DNA of 64,000 bases from Bacteroides faecalis (GTDB taxonomy: Bacteria > Bacteroidota > Bacteroidia > Bacteroidales > Bacteroidaceae). The notes beneath the pieces are model-generated. The model ran no database searches, was not told the DNA's origin, and worked only from the letters and a program-made list of their open reading frames with translations. The stretch spans positions 124,001 to 188,000 of the forward strand of contig NZ_BHWB01000001.1 in the NCBI RefSeq assembly GCF_003865075.1. The letters run 5' to 3'. The position numbers and the translations under genes are program-made. The stretch's first letter is position 1; the number at the start of each line of letters is the position of its first letter. Below, piece after piece: positions 28,598-38,030 of this stretch.

Positions 28598-28622
28598 GTT
28601 AAGAAGACGTTAATATAGAGCA

Positions 28623-28630
28623 CAAATGTA
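28623..28630 (-). promoter_or_regulatory. -7 element for the DUF2851 gene
   Basis: TACATTTG on the reverse strand, 26 bp before the ATG at 28597. Its close spacing to the dapB -7 box implies that the two promoters compete or are co-regulated. Confidence 0.55.
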
Positions 28631-28640
28631 ATAAAAACCT

Positions 28641-28648
28641 TATATTTG
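28641..28648 (+). promoter_or_regulatory. -7 element for the dapB operon
   Basis: TATATTTG, 33 bp before the ATG at 28681; exact match to TAnnTTTG. Confidence 0.6.
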
Positions 28649-28680
28649 CGACTATTATTTTGAATATAAGTCAGAAAACG

Positions 28681-29445
28681 ATGAAAATAGCATTAATCGG
28701 TTACGGAAAAATGGGCAAAGAGATCGAAAAAGTTGCCCTCAGTCGCGGACATGAGATTGTCTGCATTATCGATATCAACAATCAGGAAGACTTTGAATCG
28801 GAAGCATTCAAATCTGCTGATGTAGCCATTGAGTTTACTAATCCGATGGTTGCTTACAATAATTATATACGTACTTTCAAAGCCGGAGTAAAATTAGTAT
28901 CGGGCAGCACCGGGTGGATGGCTGAACATGGTGAAGAGATTAAGAAACTTTGCATGGAAGAAGGGAAAACTCTCTTCTGGTCGTCCAATTTCAGTTTGGG
29001 AGTCACTATCTTCTCTGCAGTAAACAAGTATTTGGCGAAAATCATGAACCAATTCCCGGCTTATGATGTCACGATGAGTGAAACTCACCATATCCATAAA
29101 CTGGATGCTCCAAGTGGTACTGCTATCACATTGGCTGAAGGTATTCTGGAAAACTTAGACCGTAAAAGCGAATGGACAAAAGGTACATTTTTAGCACCGG
29201 ATGGTACTGTTAGCGGCACTAACGCCTGTGCTTCTAACGAACTTCCTATCAGTTCTATTCGTGAAGGAGAAGTGTTCGGTATCCATACAATCCGCTATGA
29301 ATCGGATATAGACAGTATAACTATCACTCACGATGCCAAAAACCGCGGTGGTTTTGTTTTAGGCGCAGTTCTCGCAGCAGAATATACGGCCCAACACGAA
29401 GGTTATCTGGGTATGAGTGATTTATTTCCATTTTTAAACGATTAA
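28681..29445 (+). CDS. dapB: 4-hydroxy-tetrahydrodipicolinate reductase
   Basis: A 254-residue enzyme of lysine and diaminopimelate synthesis that reduces the DapA product with NAD(P)H. The N-terminal Rossmann motif is GYGKMGKEI; the active-site segment ETHHIHKLDAPSGTA gives H136 and K140, matching His159 and Lys163 of the E. coli enzyme. The ATG at 28681 fits the family start; the frame also runs upstream through the promoter. First gene of dapB-lepB-lepB paralogue-C10 protease-wbqC. Confidence 0.95.
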   Translation: MKIALIGYGKMGKEIEKVALSRGHEIVCIIDINNQEDFESEAFKSADVAIEFTNPMVAYNNYIRTFKAGVKLVSGSTGWMAEHGEEIKKLCMEEGKTLFWSSNFSLGVTIFSAVNKYLAKIMNQFPAYDVTMSETHHIHKLDAPSGTAITLAEGILENLDRKSEWTKGTFLAPDGTVSGTNACASNELPISSIREGEVFGIHTIRYESDIDSITITHDAKNRGGFVLGAVLAAEYTAQHEGYLGMSDLFPFLND

Positions 29446-29480
29446 GCTTTCTATTCAAGTTCTATATAAACTAGTTAGTT

Positions 29481-30971
29481 ATGAGACAAGCCACACGCGC
29501 ACAATGGATCAAATGTGCCATTGCTATCATTCTTTATCTCGCCTTCCTCATCTGGGTACGAAGCTGGTGGGGATTAATTGTTGTTCCTTTCATTTTCGAT
29601 ATTTACATCACTAAAAAGGTACCTTGGTCATTCTGGAAAAAGTCTAAGAATCCGACAGTACGTGGTATTATGAGCTGGGTAGATGCCATTGTATTCGCAT
29701 TGGTTGCCGTTTATTTTGTGAATATCTATATCTTCCAAAATTATCAGATTCCCTCTTCTTCTTTAGAGAAATCACTGTTAGTAGGAGACTTTCTATATGT
29801 CAGCAAAATGAGCTACGGGCCACGTGTACCGAACACTCCGCTCTCTATGCCATTGGCGCAGCATACATTACCTATTTTCAACACCAAATCTTATATCGAA
29901 TGGCCACAATGGAAATATAAACGTGTCCCCGGCTTTGGAAAAGTTAAACTGAACGATATCGTTGTATTCAACTTCCCCGCAGGAGATACTGTGGCAACGA
30001 ACTTTCAGCAAACAGAGGATTTCTATTCGTTGGCTTACAGAGTAGGAAAAGGTATCTATTCCAAGCCAATAAATATGGATAGCCTGAATCGTGAGCAACA
30101 ACGATCTATCTATGATTTATATTATGCAGGCGGACGTAAACAGATACTGGCAAATCCACGTGTTTACGGAGATGTAATAGCCCGCCCCGTAGACCGTCGC
30201 GAGAATTACGTAAAACGTTGTGTTGGCTTACCGGGAGATACCCTTCAAATTGTGAACGGACAAGTAATGATTGATGGCAAAGCTATTGAAAATCCGGAAA
30301 ATCTTCAATTCAATTATTTCGTTCAGACAACGGGACCTCTCATTACTGACAAAATGTTCCGCGAACTGGGTATCAGCAATGACGACAAATGGTTGTTGGA
30401 AGATAGCAATTATGAAGGTACACTATTGAATATGGGACTGGATGGACGCAACGAACAAGGAGCATTAAATCCTGTCTATCATCTTCCTCTAACTAAAAAG
30501 ATGTACGACACGCTGTCCGGTAACAAAAAGCTTATAAGCAAAATTATCATGGAACCGGAAGATGAAATGTTTGCCGGTCAAATGTATCCGTTGAATCTGT
30601 ATACCAAATGGAATCGTAATAATTACGGTCCGATCTGGATACCTGCCAAAGGTGCTACTATCACATTAACAGAAGAAAATTTACCTATCTACGAGCGTTG
30701 TATCGTAGCATATGAAGGTAACAAACTGGAAGTGAAGCCGGATGGTATCTACATTAATGGTGAAAAGACTAACCAATATACCTTCAAGATGGACTACTAC
30801 TGGATGATGGGCGACAACCGTCACAACTCTGCCGATTCACGTTATTGGGGCTTCGTTCCCGAAGATCATGTGGTAGGTAAACCAATTGTTGTCTGGTTAT
30901 CACTCGACAAAGATCGCGGATGGTTTGACGGTAAAATTCGTTGGAATCGTATTTTTAAATGGGTAGACTAA
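29481..30971 (+). CDS. lepB: Signal peptidase I
   Basis: A 496-residue type I signal peptidase (S26A) with N-terminal membrane segments (about 11-45 and 68-85) and a periplasmic catalytic part. The nucleophile is S94 in QIPSSSLEKSL and the general base is K245 in NYVKRCVGLPGD. The C-terminal box MMGDNRHNSADSRYWGFVP is intact. It removes signal peptides from secreted and outer-membrane preproteins. It is longer than the E. coli enzyme because of an insert between the Lys box and the GDNR box (about residues 280-420), common in Bacteroidetes. It overlaps the next gene by 13 bp. Confidence 0.95.
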   Translation: MRQATRAQWIKCAIAIILYLAFLIWVRSWWGLIVVPFIFDIYITKKVPWSFWKKSKNPTVRGIMSWVDAIVFALVAVYFVNIYIFQNYQIPSSSLEKSLLVGDFLYVSKMSYGPRVPNTPLSMPLAQHTLPIFNTKSYIEWPQWKYKRVPGFGKVKLNDIVVFNFPAGDTVATNFQQTEDFYSLAYRVGKGIYSKPINMDSLNREQQRSIYDLYYAGGRKQILANPRVYGDVIARPVDRRENYVKRCVGLPGDTLQIVNGQVMIDGKAIENPENLQFNYFVQTTGPLITDKMFRELGISNDDKWLLEDSNYEGTLLNMGLDGRNEQGALNPVYHLPLTKKMYDTLSGNKKLISKIIMEPEDEMFAGQMYPLNLYTKWNRNNYGPIWIPAKGATITLTEENLPIYERCIVAYEGNKLEVKPDGIYINGEKTNQYTFKMDYYWMMGDNRHNSADSRYWGFVPEDHVVGKPIVVWLSLDKDRGWFDGKIRWNRIFKWVD

Positions 30972-31900
30972 AACATTTCACATGGATATTGGCACTCGCC
31001 GGAGCAATAGTTATCGTGCTTCTGCTCCGGGGATTTGCTTTTACGTCCTGTCTCATTCCCTCCACCGGCATGGAGAATTCCCTTTTTGAAGGCGAACGCA
31101 TCATCGTCAATCAATGGAGTTATGGCTTGCGGATCCCCTTAATGTCTGTGTTCTCTTATCATCGTTGGTGCAAACGTCCTGTGAAAAAACAGGATATTGT
31201 AGTTTTCAATAATCCCGCAGCTATCCAACAACCGATTATCGACCGCCGGGAAATCTATATCAGCCGTTGTATCGGTACACCCGGCGATACATTACTGATA
31301 GATTCTCTTTTTACTGTAGTCTCTCCTGAAGCTCAATTCAATCCGGACAAAAAAAGACTCTACTCATATCCTGCCAATAAAGAGAATCTGATGACTTCAC
31401 TTATGAATACCCTTTCCATCACTGACGACGGACTAATGGGTAACAATGACAGTACGCATGTACGCAGTTTCAGCCGTTACGAGTTTTATTTGCTCGAACA
31501 AGCCATCAACAATCAAAACTGGCTTCAGCCTCTAACTGAAAATAAAGATAATGATCCGAAGCCACTTATCATTCCCGGTAAAGGAAAAGTGCTACGAGTA
31601 TATCCCTGGAATATCACTTTATTACGGAACACCCTTGTACTGCATGAAGGAAAACAAGCAGAAATCAAAAACGACACACTCTACGTAGACGAAAAGCCTA
31701 CACAACATTGCTATTTTACCAAAGACTATTACTGGATGGGAGCTAATAACTCTGTCAATCTCTCTGATTCACGTCTATTCGGATTCGTTCCACAAGATCA
31801 TATCATTGGAAAAGCATCACTTATCTGGTTTTCTAAAGAAAAAGGGACAGGTATAACAGACGGATATCGATGGAATCGTTTTTTTAGAACGGTAAAATAA
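30959..31900 (+). CDS. Signal peptidase I paralogue lacking the catalytic Ser and Lys
   Basis: A 313-residue S26-fold protein with one N-terminal membrane segment (about 7-27). Box B reads LIPSTGMENSL: the residue before Met, where the nucleophile Ser stands, is Gly37. Box D reads EIYISRCIGTPGD: the position of the catalytic Lys is Ser102. The GDNR box is also altered (WMGANNSVNLSDSRLFGFVP). The fold-defining segments and length are otherwise kept and the frame is clean, so this is a conserved pseudoenzyme rather than a decaying gene. It is translationally coupled to lepB (ATG inside its last codons) and may bind or regulate LepB, or present substrates; this role is inference. Confidence 0.85.
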   Translation: MGRLKHFTWILALAGAIVIVLLLRGFAFTSCLIPSTGMENSLFEGERIIVNQWSYGLRIPLMSVFSYHRWCKRPVKKQDIVVFNNPAAIQQPIIDRREIYISRCIGTPGDTLLIDSLFTVVSPEAQFNPDKKRLYSYPANKENLMTSLMNTLSITDDGLMGNNDSTHVRSFSRYEFYLLEQAINNQNWLQPLTENKDNDPKPLIIPGKGKVLRVYPWNITLLRNTLVLHEGKQAEIKNDTLYVDEKPTQHCYFTKDYYWMGANNSVNLSDSRLFGFVPQDHIIGKASLIWFSKEKGTGITDGYRWNRFFRTVK

Positions 31901-31935
31901 TACAAATCGACTCTAATACAAAACACATAAAGATT

Positions 31936-34047
31936 ATGAAAAAGGTAAATACTATTCTGTTATTCATACAGGTATTGCTGTTCTCACAGTCACTTTTCGC
32001 GGCTCCGATTGATGATAAGACAGCTCTCGAAATAGCAAACAAATTTCTGTTTGACAATAATAAAAAGGCTCTTCGTGATTATGAACATCATATTCTCACT
32101 TCCAGTCAGCTTTATGTAATCAATTACTCGCTAAAAGGCGAGCCGAAGGGATTCATCGTTGTAGCCAATGAGGATAGTATGCCCTCGCCTGTATTGGCAT
32201 TCTCCAAAGAAGGCAGAATAAATCCTAATAATAGTATCATGCAATCCATCCTGAAACAATATAGCAAAGAGATATCAGAATGGAGAAAAGGGAAAACTCA
32301 ATCTGCAAAAGAAGAGACTATTTATTATCAAAAGAAAAATTCTTCTTGCCCACCCCTGCTGAAAAGTAGTGTTCTCTGGAATCAGAACTTTCCTTACAAC
32401 CTGCTGATGCCAAGAGATGCCGATGGAAAAAGATCACTTGTAGGATGTACGGCTATTTCTATGGCGCAAATCATGAAATATTACGAGTATCCGAGTCATG
32501 GAACAGGGACTTTCACTCATACAAAACCTACAAAAAAAGGAAAAGCATTCTCGGCAACCGTCTGTTATGATTCGTTGTCTATCAACTGGAAAGCTATAGC
32601 AGATAACTATAATCCTGAAGACTCCGTAGCTGCCTCCACCACTATCTGTCCCCTACTTTACCATTGTGCCGTTGGGGCAGAAATGATTTTCGGGTCAGAA
32701 GCTTCGACAGGTTTCAGTGTACCGGCTTCTAATGCTTTTGTCAGATATTTCAACTATCATCCCGGAACATATCATTTAGCTAAGCACACATTAACTGACA
32801 GTCAACTTCAACAGCTCCTCTACCGGGAAATGGAAGCCGGACGCCCGGTGCTGTGTTGCGGACACCAGCATTTTTTTGTCTGTGACGGGTTCATCGATGA
32901 CTTTTTCCACTTCGACTGGGGATGGAAAGGATCAATGAATGGCTATTTCAAGCTTTCCGCTTTAAATCCGAACACAGAGAATTTCCAAATGATGACTCAT
33001 CTCACTGTAAAGATACGTCCGAGGAACTTTGAAGAACATCATAAAGCTGTTAATTTGGTCCAACCGGGAACCCTAAACCAACTTATCTCAGATAACGAAG
33101 TACAAACTCTAACTTCGCTCACCATAACTGGCAAACTAAATGCGAAGGACTTCCGACTACTACGAAAGATGGCAGGAGGAAGCGACTCCGTCTGGGAAAG
33201 CCCTGGAGAGTTACGCATATTAGATCTGTCAAAAGCAGAAATAGTAACCGATTATGAGAACTATTATTTTAGGAAAGATCTCCGGAAAGCAAACTGGACA
33301 AGATGGTTTAACGGCAAAGACACTCCTGATGGAAATCCCAAAGAATTTAAGTTTGCAACCATGGATGAAAAAGAATGGGAACTCTTTTGCCAACTTGGAG
33401 GGAATATCGACAAGGGAGGATTCTGGAAGTTTGTAAAAGAAGGAAACGATTACTTTTTGCAATATCATACCGTTTCAAATATTATTAGTGAAAACATATT
33501 CAAAGATTGTACTAACTTGCAAAAAGTCCTATTGCCTAAACAAATTATCAGTATTAAGCCATTCGCATTCGATAACTGTATTTCCCTACAATCGATACGA
33601 ATTCCATCTCAAACAGAAGATATAAGTTCAAAAGTATGGATGAACTGTGTTTCCTTGGAATCTATCTCAGTAGACCCTGCTAATCCTTATTTTTCATCTA
33701 AGGACGGAGTTTTATATTGCAAGGACTTCATAACATTGTTATATTATCCACCTCATAAAAAAGATTCTACTTATATATTACCACAAAGTGTACAAAGATT
33801 ATATACTTATGCTTTCAATGAGAACCAATTCTTACGGAAAATAAGTTTATCGAAAGGAATCAAGAGAATCCTTCCATATACCTTTTCATTCTGTCCCTTG
33901 CTCCACTCGGTCAAACTCCCAGAAGGGGTAGAACAAATTGAGCCTAACGCTTTTTTCAGGTGTTCAAAGCTATCTGAAGTCAATCTTCCGGCAAAGTTTC
34001 AGAATGCAAAAGGATCAATATTTGTCCAATGTAACCAGTTAAAATAG
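31936..34047 (+). CDS. C10-family (streptopain-like) cysteine protease with C-terminal BspA-like leucine-rich repeats
   Basis: A 703-residue secreted protein: signal peptide (about 1-22), a Spi-like propeptide region (about 25-115), and the C10 protease domain (about 140-365). The catalytic Cys is C171 in LVGCTAISMAQIMKYYEYP and the His is most likely H312 in GHQHFFVCDG, followed by FHFDWGWKGSMNGYF. A linker precedes BspA/LRR_5 repeats (about 514-703), e.g. IFKDCTNLQKVLLPKQI and AFDNCISLQSIRIP. It should be a surface or secreted protease whose repeats bind host or matrix proteins. It sits inside the signal peptidase operon, 35 bp after the paralogue and 1 bp before wbqC. Confidence 0.85.
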   Translation: MKKVNTILLFIQVLLFSQSLFAAPIDDKTALEIANKFLFDNNKKALRDYEHHILTSSQLYVINYSLKGEPKGFIVVANEDSMPSPVLAFSKEGRINPNNSIMQSILKQYSKEISEWRKGKTQSAKEETIYYQKKNSSCPPLLKSSVLWNQNFPYNLLMPRDADGKRSLVGCTAISMAQIMKYYEYPSHGTGTFTHTKPTKKGKAFSATVCYDSLSINWKAIADNYNPEDSVAASTTICPLLYHCAVGAEMIFGSEASTGFSVPASNAFVRYFNYHPGTYHLAKHTLTDSQLQQLLYREMEAGRPVLCCGHQHFFVCDGFIDDFFHFDWGWKGSMNGYFKLSALNPNTENFQMMTHLTVKIRPRNFEEHHKAVNLVQPGTLNQLISDNEVQTLTSLTITGKLNAKDFRLLRKMAGGSDSVWESPGELRILDLSKAEIVTDYENYYFRKDLRKANWTRWFNGKDTPDGNPKEFKFATMDEKEWELFCQLGGNIDKGGFWKFVKEGNDYFLQYHTVSNIISENIFKDCTNLQKVLLPKQIISIKPFAFDNCISLQSIRIPSQTEDISSKVWMNCVSLESISVDPANPYFSSKDGVLYCKDFITLLYYPPHKKDSTYILPQSVQRLYTYAFNENQFLRKISLSKGIKRILPYTFSFCPLLHSVKLPEGVEQIEPNAFFRCSKLSEVNLPAKFQNAKGSIFVQCNQLK

Positions 34048-34048
34048 A

Positions 34049-34672
34049 ATGAAAACAGCTTATTTATCATCCGCCTATTTGGCTCCAGTAGAATATTACA
34101 CAAAATTAGCAACCTACGATAAAATCTATATAGAACAGTATGACCACTATATGAAACAGACTTATCGTAATCGTTGTACCATTTCCGGTCCTGATGGTGA
34201 ATTGGCTCTCTCCATCCCTACCGTTAAGCCTGATACATTGAAATGTCCAATGAAAGATATCCGTATCTCCGATCATGGTAACTGGAGACATCTTCATTGG
34301 AATGCTATTGAGTCGGCCTATAATAACACTCCCTTTTTTGAATATTACAAAGATGATTTCCATCCTTTTTACGAAAAGAAATATGAGTTTCTAATCGATT
34401 TCAACGAAGAATTGTGCAATTTGATCTGTAAATTGATAGATATTCATCCGAATATAGAACGTACTTCGGAGTATAAAATGGATTTCTGTCCTGAAGAAAC
34501 TGATTTTCGTGAACTTATTCATCCCAAAAAAGACTTTCGAGCTTTGGACCCTGAGTTTATCCCGCATCCTTATTATCAGGTATTTGAAGCTAAACTAGGT
34601 TTCCTACCTAATCTAAGTGTCATAGATTTGCTCTTCAACATGGGTCCGGAGGGTCTGTTGATACTACAATAG
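34049..34672 (+). CDS. WbqC-family protein
   Basis: A 207-residue cytoplasmic protein of the WbqC family, found in O-antigen clusters and, in Bacteroidetes, next to signal peptidase genes. Signatures: LSSAYLAPVEYYTKLATYDKIYIEQYDHYMKQTYRNR (key YL-P-Y, E--D-Y-KQ--RNR), LSIPT, and AYNNTPFFEYYKDDFHP. Enzymatic activity not established to my knowledge. Last gene of the dapB-lepB operon. Confidence 0.85.
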   Translation: MKTAYLSSAYLAPVEYYTKLATYDKIYIEQYDHYMKQTYRNRCTISGPDGELALSIPTVKPDTLKCPMKDIRISDHGNWRHLHWNAIESAYNNTPFFEYYKDDFHPFYEKKYEFLIDFNEELCNLICKLIDIHPNIERTSEYKMDFCPEETDFRELIHPKKDFRALDPEFIPHPYYQVFEAKLGFLPNLSVIDLLFNMGPEGLLILQ

Positions 34673-34778
34673 AAAATGGTCCGCTCAAGCAACACTCTAC
34701 AATAGAGTTTATTAATGGCAATTATCTTACATCTTGCACTCCAATACCTCCAATAGACTGACTAACAGAAAGAAAGTG

Positions 34779-34829
34779 GTGTGCAAGATGTATGTTGCAG
34801 ATGTGTGTAAGATACTTTATCTTGCACAC
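34779..34829. terminator. Repeat-containing hairpin between convergent genes
   Basis: GTGTGCAAGAT (34779-34789) pairs with ATCTTGCACAC (34819-34829). A related GTGTAAGATA at 34805 makes an alternative tight hairpin with TATCTTGCAC at 34818-34827, and the same word ATCTTGCAC appears at 34731. Probably a bidirectional terminator built from duplicated units about 24 bp apart. The rest of 34673-34946 shows nothing else. Confidence 0.5.
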
Positions 34830-34946
34830 ATTATATCGTCCTGATTTTAGTTATCCGGTTAAACCTAACCATCCGAATTCAAGTTGTGTACATTTACAGC
34901 TTGAGTTACTAAGCGAATAGATAATTACAAATGAATCATAAATTTA

Positions 34947-36044
34947 TCACTCTTTATCGAACTTAACCTTTAGAATCTTACTAAGATGAGGCTTATACTT
35001 CTGTAACATTCTGTCAAATCCCAGATCATTTGGATGAACTCCGTCGGTACTTCCTTCATGATCTGTTCCCAAGAAATGGTCTTCTTTTATAAAATACAGA
35101 TTCTTCACATTATTCTTTCGCAATATTTCTATTTGCTTGGCAATAGCTTCATTCTGTTGTTTCACCCACTTTTTTACTTTCCGGTCAAAGTTTCCTTTTT
35201 CCCGTATCAAAGTTTGTATTACAATAATGGGTGTATCCGGATGTTTACTGCGTAATGTCATCACAAACTCTGCTGCCCTCTCAGTTATCTCAGTTGGCGA
35301 AGGATTAGGAATACAATCCAGAATAAAAGCATCCGCATCAATATCGGCAACCATATCAGCTACCTCTTTCTCCATTTTACCGTTACCGCTCAAACCCAAA
35401 TTAATAAAATTATACCCACTGCTACGAGACAATCGCGATGAATAAGCCATACCCGGACGGCTAGCAGACGCTCCTTGCAAAATACTGGACCCATAAATCA
35501 CGATTTTATTTTTAAACGGATTTTGTCCTGCACGAATGTACGAATCAGAGGTTGTTCCTATCTCCAAGTTTTTCAGTTCATCATATAGAGGAAGGTATAA
35601 CAGACATTCTTTTTCTTCAGTCCCCATGTTATCGACTAGCGTACCTTCCGAACTAACACCACTGGGAGAGCCTACACCTGCAAATTGCCATTTTCCATCG
35701 CGCTTAATATATAAGTCCAATCCTTTTTGAGCAATTCCTGTCATATTGCCCATCCGACCGCTATTAGTTACTGTCCATTTTGCTTTGATCACCGGGCTGT
35801 TCGTTGTAAAGCAAATAGCTAGTCCCGCCGAATTTGTGAACAGTCTTTTCACTACAGGAGGCATCTGATTATATTTCGCAGTATCTACCCGATGGAAATA
35901 TTCACCTCCCGGCATTGCCTTACCTACTAATAAAAGTTCTTTTGCAGAGGTATAATTAAAGTCAGACTTTTGTTGTTGCCCAAATATCGAAAAGGGAAGC
36001 AACAAGAATAAATAAAGACAGAAATTTCGTGTTAAGTTTTTCAT
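34947..36044 (-). CDS. Exported SGNH/GDSL hydrolase (GxDLY N-terminal domain)
   Basis: A 365-residue protein with a signal peptide ending IFGQQ. The N-terminal beta domain contains the GLDLY motif of SGNH-hydrolase GxDLY domains (about 110-175). The C-terminal SGNH domain has the nucleophile in IYGSSILQGASAS, the GNG block (LSGNGKM), and DGVHPNDLG carrying the catalytic Asp and His. These enzymes deacylate carbohydrates or lipids, in Bacteroides often acetylated glycans. Monocistronic on the reverse strand; substrate unknown. Confidence 0.85.
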   Translation of the reverse strand: MKNLTRNFCLYLFLLLPFSIFGQQQKSDFNYTSAKELLLVGKAMPGGEYFHRVDTAKYNQMPPVVKRLFTNSAGLAICFTTNSPVIKAKWTVTNSGRMGNMTGIAQKGLDLYIKRDGKWQFAGVGSPSGVSSEGTLVDNMGTEEKECLLYLPLYDELKNLEIGTTSDSYIRAGQNPFKNKIVIYGSSILQGASASRPGMAYSSRLSRSSGYNFINLGLSGNGKMEKEVADMVADIDADAFILDCIPNPSPTEITERAAEFVMTLRSKHPDTPIIVIQTLIREKGNFDRKVKKWVKQQNEAIAKQIEILRKNNVKNLYFIKEDHFLGTDHEGSTDGVHPNDLGFDRMLQKYKPHLSKILKVKFDKE

Positions 36045-36126
36045 GGGGGGTATATAAAATTAGGTAATTAATAAAATCAGTTTTAATAACTCACAGAATT
36101 TATCATCCGATAATAATACTATAAAG

Positions 36127-37347
36127 TTACCGATAAATTAATGTAGATAAATACTCTTCTGCAAACATTTCATTAGCAACTTCTAGTAATTGTTCCGAAG
36201 TCAGTGATTCAATACGTTTGAAAACAAGCTCCGAAGATTCATATTTATGATAATGTAAGAAAGTCTTCGCCATTCCCAACGCATTGTTTTCAAAATTGTC
36301 CGAAGCCACACCGATCTGTCCAATCAGTTGCTTTTTGGCAGCTGCCAATTGTGAAGAGGTCATCTTCACATCACGCATTCGTTTCAATTCTTTATAGGTT
36401 AGTTTCAGACAAGTATCCATATCTTCAATATCTGTTCCGAAATAAATGCAAAAAGCACCTGTATCAGTATAAGAAGTTAGGTTTGACTCCACATTATACA
36501 CCAGCCCCCGACGTTCACGAAGAGACACATTCAATCGACTGTTCATCCCGGGACCTCCCAGAATATTATTCAGCAGATATAAAGCCGACCTCTTATCGTC
36601 ATAGGCATTATATCCACGACTTCCAATCATCACATGTGCCTGATGCGTATCCTTTGAAACCACCAAATGCTCCGGTACATAAAGAGGGGGAGCAATCCGT
36701 TGATTATCCATTGGTATTCCAGGAATATCAGACAAATATTTTTCTGCCAGACGAATGATTTTCTTGAAATCATATTGCCCCTGCACAAAAAAGACCATAT
36801 TACCGGGGCGATAAAACCGACGGGTAAATGAAAGAACATCCTCGGTTCGAAAACTGCGAAGCAAATCCGGCTTACCCAAAATATTCCTTCCCAAAGGATG
36901 ATTACGGAAAATCATATCCTCGAAATCATCAAAAATGAGCTCCGACGGATTGTCTTCATACGACTGAATCTCGTCAATGATCACTTCCGTTTCTTTCTCA
37001 ATTTCATGCTGCGGGAAAGTAGAATGAAACACAATATCTCCCAGCAACTCAAGTGCCCGCTCCAGATGTTCGGTCAGGAAAGCAGTGTAAACCACCGTTT
37101 CTTCCTTATTGGTATAAGCATTTAAATCACCTCCCACATTCTCCATACGGTTTAGGATATGCCATGCTTTCCGTTTCTCAGTCCCCTTAAAAATCAGATG
37201 TTCCACAAAATGCGCCATTCCTTGCTCATTCTCAGCCTCATCACGTGTTCCCGCATCGATAGCAAAACCACAATAAGATACTTTTGAAAGGGTTGGTTCA
37301 TGTATAATGCGCAGGCCATTTTGCAACGTATATTCGTTATATTGCAT
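36127..37347 (-). CDS. M16-family zinc metallopeptidase (insulinase/mitochondrial processing peptidase-like)
   Basis: A 406-residue protein with the inverted zinc motif HFVEH (H46, E49, H50) and the downstream helix EKETEVIIDEIQSYEDNPSEL supplying the third ligand. The second M16 repeat begins around residue 190 and carries RGLVYNVES. No signal peptide, so probably cytoplasmic, consistent with single-chain bacterial homologues that degrade peptides. Promoter with -7 at 37379-37386. Divergent from the LOG-family gene. Confidence 0.9.
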   Translation of the reverse strand: MQYNEYTLQNGLRIIHEPTLSKVSYCGFAIDAGTRDEAENEQGMAHFVEHLIFKGTEKRKAWHILNRMENVGGDLNAYTNKEETVVYTAFLTEHLERALELLGDIVFHSTFPQHEIEKETEVIIDEIQSYEDNPSELIFDDFEDMIFRNHPLGRNILGKPDLLRSFRTEDVLSFTRRFYRPGNMVFFVQGQYDFKKIIRLAEKYLSDIPGIPMDNQRIAPPLYVPEHLVVSKDTHQAHVMIGSRGYNAYDDKRSALYLLNNILGGPGMNSRLNVSLRERRGLVYNVESNLTSYTDTGAFCIYFGTDIEDMDTCLKLTYKELKRMRDVKMTSSQLAAAKKQLIGQIGVASDNFENNALGMAKTFLHYHKYESSELVFKRIESLTSEQLLEVANEMFAEEYLSTLIYR

Positions 37348-37378
37348 TGTTTTCTACTTCCTTATTGAATTAATACCG

Positions 37379-37386
37379 CAAAAATA
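37379..37386 (-). promoter_or_regulatory. -7 element for the M16 peptidase gene
   Basis: TATTTTTG on the reverse strand, 32 bp before the ATG at 37347. Confidence 0.5.
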
Positions 37387-37452
37387 CAATAAAACTTATT
37401 GTCGTTTATAGAAAATTGCAGATATTTGTAGACTATAATAGTAACAACGTGT

Positions 37453-37986
37453 ATGAAAAAGATAGGAATTTTCTGCTCAGCCTCCGAAAACATTGACAAA
37501 ATGTATTTCGAAAGCGCCCGCCAAATAGGGAAATGGATGGGAGAATCTAATAAAACGTTGATTTATGGAGGAGCGAACCTCGGGCTGATGGAATGTATTG
37601 CCGGTACGGTAAAAAAATACGGAGGAACGGTGATTGCCGTCGTCCCTTCTAAATTGGAAGAGAATGGAAAGGTAAGCAAACACCCGGATCAGATAATCCA
37701 TACACAAAACTTAAGTGACCGCAAAGACATCATAACGGAAGAATCGGATATCTTGGTTGCCTTACCCGGAGGAGTGGGAACACTCGACGAGGTTTTTCAT
37801 GTAATTGCCGCAGCTTCTATCGGATACCATCAGAAAAAAGTAATCTTCTACAATGAATATGGATTTTATAATGAGCTATTGAAAACACTTAGCACATTAG
37901 AAGAGAAAGGTTTTGCCCGGCAACCCTTTTCAACCTATTATGAAGTTGCCGAGACATTAGACGAATTAAAAGAAAAAATAAAATAA
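37453..37986 (+). CDS. LOG-family Rossmann-fold protein (TIGR00730)
   Basis: A 177-residue protein with the lysine decarboxylase-like/LOG motifs GGANLGLMECIAG and PGGVGTLDEVF. Characterised members are nucleotide 5'-monophosphate phosphoribohydrolases that act on cytokinin-type or purine nucleotides. Cytoplasmic. It is followed after 44 bp by the SIS isomerase and the PfkB kinase, possibly one transcript. Confidence 0.88.
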   Translation: MKKIGIFCSASENIDKMYFESARQIGKWMGESNKTLIYGGANLGLMECIAGTVKKYGGTVIAVVPSKLEENGKVSKHPDQIIHTQNLSDRKDIITEESDILVALPGGVGTLDEVFHVIAAASIGYHQKKVIFYNEYGFYNELLKTLSTLEEKGFARQPFSTYYEVAETLDELKEKIK

Positions 37987-38030
37987 CGTGCCCAAACAAC
38001 AGACGGACACAATCAAGCACCCAACAAATT

